Assembly (NCBI GenBank): GCA_041299015.1 | Contig: JBFYWB010000001.1 | Span: 1 to 21,143 of the forward strand | Reading direction: 5' to 3' | Origin: JARFQH01 sp041299015 | Lineage (GTDB): Bacteria; Desulfobacterota; Desulfobacteria; Desulfobacterales; SG8-13 | DNA: 21,143 nucleotides | Shown: positions 17,962 to 21,143 of the stretch, in pieces | Layout of the letters: each line of letters starts with the position of its first letter | How positions within the stretch are numbered: the first letter of the stretch is position 1 | Notes under the pieces: model-generated | Seen by the model: only the letters and a program-made list of their open reading frames with translations | The model's database searches: none | What the model was told of the DNA's origin: nothing | Translations under genes and position numbers: made by a program

Positions 17962-17995
17962 AAAAAAGCCGGGGCTACCCATGGCCGCACGGCTT
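17962..17995 (-). terminator. Expression-platform terminator of the c-di-GMP riboswitch
   Basis: On the minus strand AAGCCG (17995-17990) pairs with CGGCTT, followed by a run of six T (17967-17962). The 3' arm CCCGGCT (17973-17967) is also exactly complementary to AGCCGGG inside the aptamer (18023-18017), giving a mutually exclusive antiterminator. Aptamer folding would free the arm to terminate, so c-di-GMP would turn the gene off; this polarity is inference. Confidence 0.7.
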
Positions 17996-18009
17996 GTCAT
18001 GTTCGATCC

Positions 18010-18082
18010 TTGGCAACCCGGCTGTCTCATTTGAGACCCGTGGCTTTCCGTCCCCCGATCACTCGGGGTTTGGCGTTATCAT
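18010..18082 (-). ncRNA. c-di-GMP-I (GEMM-I) riboswitch
   Basis: On the minus strand the conserved GEMM-I elements appear in order: AACGCCAAACC, then the CCCCGA/TCGGGG stem capped by a GTGA (GNRA-type) tetraloop, then GGACGGAAAGCC, then CACGGGTCTC pairing partly with GAGACAGCCGG, then GGGTTGCC, which pairs back with the GATAAC at the 5' end. Family consensus: GGCAAACC, GNRA-capped stem, GGACGCAAAGCC, and AGGUAGCCGGGUUACC. The terminator follows within 25 nt and the PilZ gene starts about 110 nt after that. The riboswitch senses cyclic di-GMP. Confidence 0.9.
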
Positions 18083-18098
18083 TGGCTAAAATAGTTTT

Positions 18099-18113
18099 AA
18101 TTGTTGAACAATT
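18099..18113. promoter_or_regulatory. Perfect palindrome upstream of the riboswitch
   Basis: AATTGTT-G-AACAATT is a perfect 7-1-7 inverted repeat in an AT-rich stretch just upstream of the riboswitch, where its promoter should lie. It could be a repressor or activator site. No confident -10/-35 pair is assigned. Confidence 0.35.
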
Positions 18114-18186
18114 CTAACAGAGAGATAACCAAACGTCAAATGTTGTACAGCATGAACGAGACGAAAGGGATATGGCGCCCTTCCTC

Positions 18187-18208
18187 AAAAATGGCCGGCA
18201 CGCCATCC
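18187..18208 (-). terminator. Probable rho-independent terminator of the KH protein gene
   Basis: On the minus strand ATGGC and GCCAT form a stem with a six-base loop, followed by a T run (18191-18187). It lies about 50 bp after the stop codon of the KH gene. Confidence 0.5.
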
Positions 18209-18255
18209 TCGGGCCCTTCGGGTCTTGTAATTCCATCCCCCAATTTCAGAATGCG

Positions 18256-18486
18256 CTATTCGAGAATTTCAAGGACGCAGCGTTTTTTCATTTTTGCCGC
18301 GGCGGCGTTCATTATCGTTCGGATCGAATGGGCGGTTCTGCCCTCCTTTCCGATGATCTTACCGACATCCACCTTGGCGACTTTGAGTTCGAACACACAG
18401 GTGCTGACCCCTTCGATCGCTTTAACCGAGACTTGATCCGGGTGGTCAACAAGCGCCCTTGAGATGCGAATGAGAAGATTTTGCAT
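18256..18486 (-). CDS. khpA: KhpA-type KH domain RNA-binding protein
   Basis: The 76-residue protein is a single KH domain with the GxxG loop intact (IIGKEGR, G46-G49) followed by TAHSIRTIMNAAAAKM, the family signature of KhpA/YlqC. Length matches the family exactly. KhpA binds RNA, often with KhpB, and affects cell division and small-RNA biology in Gram-positive bacteria. GAGG lies 7 bp before the ATG. In many bacteria khpA sits between rpsP and rimM; here it stands alone, with its own putative promoter and terminator, between unrelated genes, so this may be an additional paralogue. Confidence 0.9.
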   Translation of the reverse strand: MQNLLIRISRALVDHPDQVSVKAIEGVSTCVFELKVAKVDVGKIIGKEGRTAHSIRTIMNAAAAKMKKRCVLEILE

Positions 18487-18599
18487 TGATAGACCTCGGC
18501 GAAAGATTCCTTGAACCGCAACATTTTTTTAATCACTGAATTCGAATCGGCTGTCGTCAAAGTGAAAGCACTGAAACCTGATAATCTCTTTATACTAAC

Positions 18600-18628
18600 T
18601 TTAACGGAGAGTTTAATGAAAATGTCAA
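18600..18628 (-). promoter_or_regulatory. Possible promoter of the KH protein gene
   Basis: On the minus strand TTGACA (18628-18623) is followed 17 bp later by GTTAAA (18605-18600). The -35 is perfect, the -10 poor. It would give a leader of about 105 nt. Confidence 0.3.
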
Positions 18629-18773
18629 TGGTGCAAAAAATTCATTTGAATAGGGCAATTTTCTCGCCCTTGGGGATTATTCCCGACGATAAGACCGCTT
18701 GTGCTATCATCTGCCGCCGGATAGCGGTCGCTTGTTTTTCTCGAATGCGGTCTGGGAGAATCGACGCAGCCGG

Positions 18774-19919
18774 TCAGCCCGTGTAAGCCGGAATGCCCAC
18801 TTCCTCGGCATTGATCAGGCTAGGCGTGGCCCGCGGGGGCTTGCCTTCCAGAAAAACCGACCGATCGGCATCTTTCCAAGCCGGGTAGCCCAGGAGGATG
18901 CCGGCGACATTGGCGGCGGCAAGGGTGGCCATTCCCTCCCGTGTCCAGCGGGTGGCCGAAGCGATGTGCGGTACGATGACAACATTTTCCAACTCCGCCA
19001 AGCCGGGGCTCAAGGCGGGTTCGTCTTCGAAGACGTCCAATCCGGCGCGAAAATCCGGAAATTTCCGGCAGTGGGCGACCAGAGCGGCTTCGTCGATAAC
19101 CGGCCCCCGGCTGGTGTTTATCAGAAGGGCATTTTGCTTCATCAGGCCCAAACGCTCTGCATCGATGAGGTGGCGGGTGGATTCATCCAGCACCGTGTGA
19201 AGGCTGATGCAGTCGGCGGTGCGCAGTACCTCATCGATTGTTTCGGCTCGGCGGCAGGTCACCGGCGGCTCACCGATTGACTCGAGAAATAAAGCGTAAA
19301 CCTGAATGAATTCTTCCAGTTCCCTGTTGGGGTGAAGATCGAAGTAGATCAGGTTCATCTTGTGCCCCTCGACCATCATGCGGGCAAAGGCCGACCCGAT
19401 CCGGCCCGCACCAATCAAGCCGACCGTCTTGCGCCACAGCAACTCTCCCAACAACAGGGTTGGCAGCCAGCCCCGGTATCGGCCGGCCCGCAGAAAACGT
19501 TCGGATTCTCCGAGCCGTCGGGCGGCCGCGCAGGTCAGGGCTACCGCCATCTCCGCGGTCGCTTCCGTCAATACACCGGGGGTGTTGCCTACGGGAATGC
19601 CGTGCCGGCTGGCAGCCGCCACGTCTACGTTGTTGAAACCCACGGCATAGTTGCTGTAGGCGCGCCCCCCGGCGGCTTTCAGCGCCGCGAAAAGCGCTTC
19701 CCCCCACTGCTCCGTCAGTTGCCCGATGGCGCCGTCGCACCGCGTTCCGAAGGCGGCCTTGATGTCACCAGTCGATAGGACCTCTGAAGAAGTGCAGATC
19801 TCGATTCGGCAATCGGCCCGGGATAAAATATCCAGCCAGCGCTGTCCGGGAAGCTCCTTGGTCACCAAGACCCGTCGACGTCCCTCAGGGTTGTGCACCC
19901 GCCACTCTTTCGATTTCAT
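18774..19919 (-). CDS. NADH-dependent hydroxypyruvate reductase, plant HPR1-like
   Basis: A D-isomer-specific 2-hydroxyacid dehydrogenase of 381 residues that should reduce hydroxypyruvate to glycerate (and glyoxylate to glycolate). The Rossmann motif is GLIGAGRIGSAFARMM (GxGxxG at about 170-175). The catalytic triad is Arg in NTSRGPVID (about 271), Glu in DVFEDEP (about 300) and His in PHIASATRW (about 318). Whole segments match plant peroxisomal HPR1 as I remember it: CDGAIGQLTEQWGE, VGNTPGVLTEATAE, RMMVEGHKMNLIYFDL and ASATRWTREGMATLAA. Insertions also match, such as the stretch after the NAD domain (ELEEFIQVYALFLESIGEPP). I prefer ATG 19919, aligned with HPR1 N-termini and with GGGG 8 bp upstream; an ATG at 19961 would add 14 polar residues. 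It is divergent from the FAH operon. Confidence 0.88.
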   Translation of the reverse strand: MKSKEWRVHNPEGRRRVLVTKELPGQRWLDILSRADCRIEICTSSEVLSTGDIKAAFGTRCDGAIGQLTEQWGEALFAALKAAGGRAYSNYAVGFNNVDVAAASRHGIPVGNTPGVLTEATAEMAVALTCAAARRLGESERFLRAGRYRGWLPTLLLGELLWRKTVGLIGAGRIGSAFARMMVEGHKMNLIYFDLHPNRELEEFIQVYALFLESIGEPPVTCRRAETIDEVLRTADCISLHTVLDESTRHLIDAERLGLMKQNALLINTSRGPVIDEAALVAHCRKFPDFRAGLDVFEDEPALSPGLAELENVVIVPHIASATRWTREGMATLAAANVAGILLGYPAWKDADRSVFLEGKPPRATPSLINAEEVGIPAYTG

Positions 19920-20144
19920 TTGCGTTACCCCGCGCCTCTCTTTCGGCTCATTGTTCGCCATACAACAATGCCCATCTCGACCGGCGTGTCAAGCGTAAAT
20001 TGACCGCCGATTCGGTGTCTTGATCTTTACGGCACCCCGTAGTTTGTCAGTTCGGCACTTTCATGCTAAGGAGATGTCCATCACCAAATGGCCCTTTTGC
20101 GCAATTGTGGCGTCATTCATCAGGGTCAATAAGGAGAGACCATC

Positions 20145-21029
20145 ATGAGGTTAGCCGCTTTCAAGACCGACGGGGGTGAAAAATCGGCCATTGCCACGCA
20201 AAACGGCTTGATCCCGATAGAAACGGTCAATCGGAAATTGAACCGCAACTGGCCGACCGACACGCTGGAACTGATCAAAAGCGGTGCCCTCGCGGATCTC
20301 GCCGCATGGTACCACGACCAGGGGCCCCGGACGATGGAGACCATGGTCGGAGAAACCGTATCCGAGGCTTCCGTGCAACCGGCCCCGCTCTATCGCCGGC
20401 CGCAAAAGATCTGGGGCATCGGCCTCAACTACGCCGATCATGCCGCAGACCTCTCGGAAAAAACGCCGCAGGGCATACCGGGCAGCTTTATGAAGCCGGA
20501 CACGACCCTCATCGGCCCCGGCGATGCCATTCGAATTCCCGAGCTATCACAAAAGACCACGGCCGAAGGCGAACTAGGCGTGATTATCGGCCAACACTGC
20601 AAGGACGTCCGCGCCGATGACTGGCAGACAGTTGTGGCCGGTTTCACCACGATCATCGACATGACGGCCGAGGACATCCTGCGCCAGAACCCCCGCTACC
20701 TCACGGTGTCCAAGAGTTTCGACACATTCTTCAGCTTCGGGTGCCAGCTCGTCACCCCGGATGAAATTCCCGACGTATCGGCCCTCGCGGTCGCGACAGT
20801 GCTGAATGGCAGAATCCACGCGCAAAACGTGGTGGCCAACATGACTTTCTCGCCCGCGTTTTTGGTCTCCTTCCTGTCGCAGGTGATGACCCTGCTGCCC
20901 GGAGACATCATTTCGACCGGAACGCCGGGCGCCTGCGCCATCGCCGACGGCGACATCGTCGAGTGCCGCATCAGCGGCTTTAGGTCTCTGGTCAACCCTG
21001 TGATAGATCTCAAAAGGAGTGGAAAATGA
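20145..21029 (+). CDS. Fumarylacetoacetate hydrolase (FAH) family protein
   Basis: The 294-residue protein has the FAH C-terminal domain from about residue 85: KIWGIGLNYADHAADL, FMKPDTTLIGPGDAI, AEGELGVIIGQHCKDV (metal-binding Glu at about 141 and 143), FTTIIDMTAEDI (Asp at about 172), and SKSFDTFFSFG with a Lys near 190. The end, GDIISTGTPGA and GDIVECRISGF, is typical. The family cleaves C-C bonds or isomerises/decarboxylates 2,4-diketo acids in aromatic and sugar-acid breakdown; the exact substrate is unknown. The first 80 residues are the variable N-terminal domain. AAGGAGA precedes the ATG at 7 bp. Its stop overlaps the SDR start (ATGA), so the two enzymes are made together and probably act in one pathway. 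Confidence 0.92.
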   Translation: MRLAAFKTDGGEKSAIATQNGLIPIETVNRKLNRNWPTDTLELIKSGALADLAAWYHDQGPRTMETMVGETVSEASVQPAPLYRRPQKIWGIGLNYADHAADLSEKTPQGIPGSFMKPDTTLIGPGDAIRIPELSQKTTAEGELGVIIGQHCKDVRADDWQTVVAGFTTIIDMTAEDILRQNPRYLTVSKSFDTFFSFGCQLVTPDEIPDVSALAVATVLNGRIHAQNVVANMTFSPAFLVSFLSQVMTLLPGDIISTGTPGACAIADGDIVECRISGFRSLVNPVIDLKRSGK

Positions 21030-21143
21030 ATTTGGGCCTGAAAGGCAAACCGGTGCTGGTTATGGCCGCTAGCGATGGTCTCGGCAAGGCCGCCGCCATG
21101 GAGTTTGCCCGCGAGGGTGCCCGGGTGCTGCTCTTTGCGCGCT
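21026..21143 (+). CDS. Short-chain dehydrogenase/reductase, N-terminal part (cut by window edge)
   Basis: Thirty-nine codons are visible: MNLGLKGKPVLVMAASDGLG then KAAAMEFAREGARVLLFAR. This is the cofactor-binding start of an SDR Rossmann fold; the glycine-rich loop reads AASDGLG where many members have TGxxxGIG, and AASxGLG is common in one SDR branch. AAAGGAGTGG lies just upstream, and the ATG overlaps the FAH stop. Catalytic Tyr and Lys lie outside the window. Probable role: oxidation or reduction of a hydroxy/keto intermediate handled by the FAH protein. Confidence 0.85.
   Translation, partial: MNLGLKGKPVLVMAASDGLGKAAAMEFAREGARVLLFAR

Noticed and set aside
17875..18117. 80-codon plus-strand frame
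   Set aside because: It is antisense to the c-di-GMP riboswitch and terminator, whose RNA structure explains the open frame.
20000..20028. TTGACC upstream of the FAH gene as a -35 box
   Set aside because: The hexamer 17 bp downstream (ATCTTT) does not resemble a -10 box.

Overview
The window looks like a piece of a free-living, moderately GC-rich Gram-negative chromosome. The gene mix fits a Desulfobacterota-like (deltaproteobacterial) anaerobe: a c-di-GMP-I riboswitch with a PilZ gene, a lysine-rich histone H1-like protein, a PurF-like protein beside carB, and an FAH-SDR operon. This placement is inference; there is no rRNA or other marker gene here.

Layout. (1) 1-5323, minus strand: an operon of a YceH-type winged-helix protein, an SbcD/YhaO-like nuclease and a very long SbcC/YhaN-like coiled-coil ATPase that runs off the left edge. 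(2) 5324-7111: an AT-rich promoter region, a 60-residue AKKT/PAAKK-repeat DNA-binding protein, then two tiny membrane proteins. (3) 7204-12019: a PurF-like phosphoribosyltransferase (minus) divergent from carB (plus). The PurF-like protein keeps its PRPP loop and all four Fe-S cysteines but has lost its glutaminase nucleophile. (4) 12334-14727: an AI-2E-family permease, facing a glycerophosphodiester phosphodiesterase and a small membrane protein. (5) 14840-15570: a graveyard of broken genes: a TPR-like C-terminus, a truncated AAA_14 ATPase, and a DUF433 antitoxin with two in-frame TGA codons whose toxin partner is missing. (6) 15596-17272, minus: a DinB-like metalloprotein, a SAM methyltransferase, and a decayed second copy of the DinB gene's 5' end. 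(7) 17389-18113, minus: a c-di-GMP-I (GEMM) riboswitch with an expression-platform terminator, leading into a PilZ-domain gene closed by a long hairpin. (8) 18187-18628: a stand-alone KhpA-type KH protein with its own terminator and possible promoter. (9) 18774-21143: a hydroxypyruvate reductase very like the plant peroxisomal enzyme HPR1, divergent from an FAH-family hydrolase translationally coupled to a short-chain dehydrogenase cut by the right edge.

How the parts connect. SbcD-like and SbcC-like proteins should form one DNA end-processing complex. The riboswitch and PilZ protein form a two-level c-di-GMP circuit: ligand controls expression of a ligand receptor. The FAH-SDR pair is a small catabolic operon. 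The most unusual items are the glutaminase-dead PurF-like protein next to carB, the riboswitch-PilZ unit and the relic toxin-antitoxin/ATPase island.
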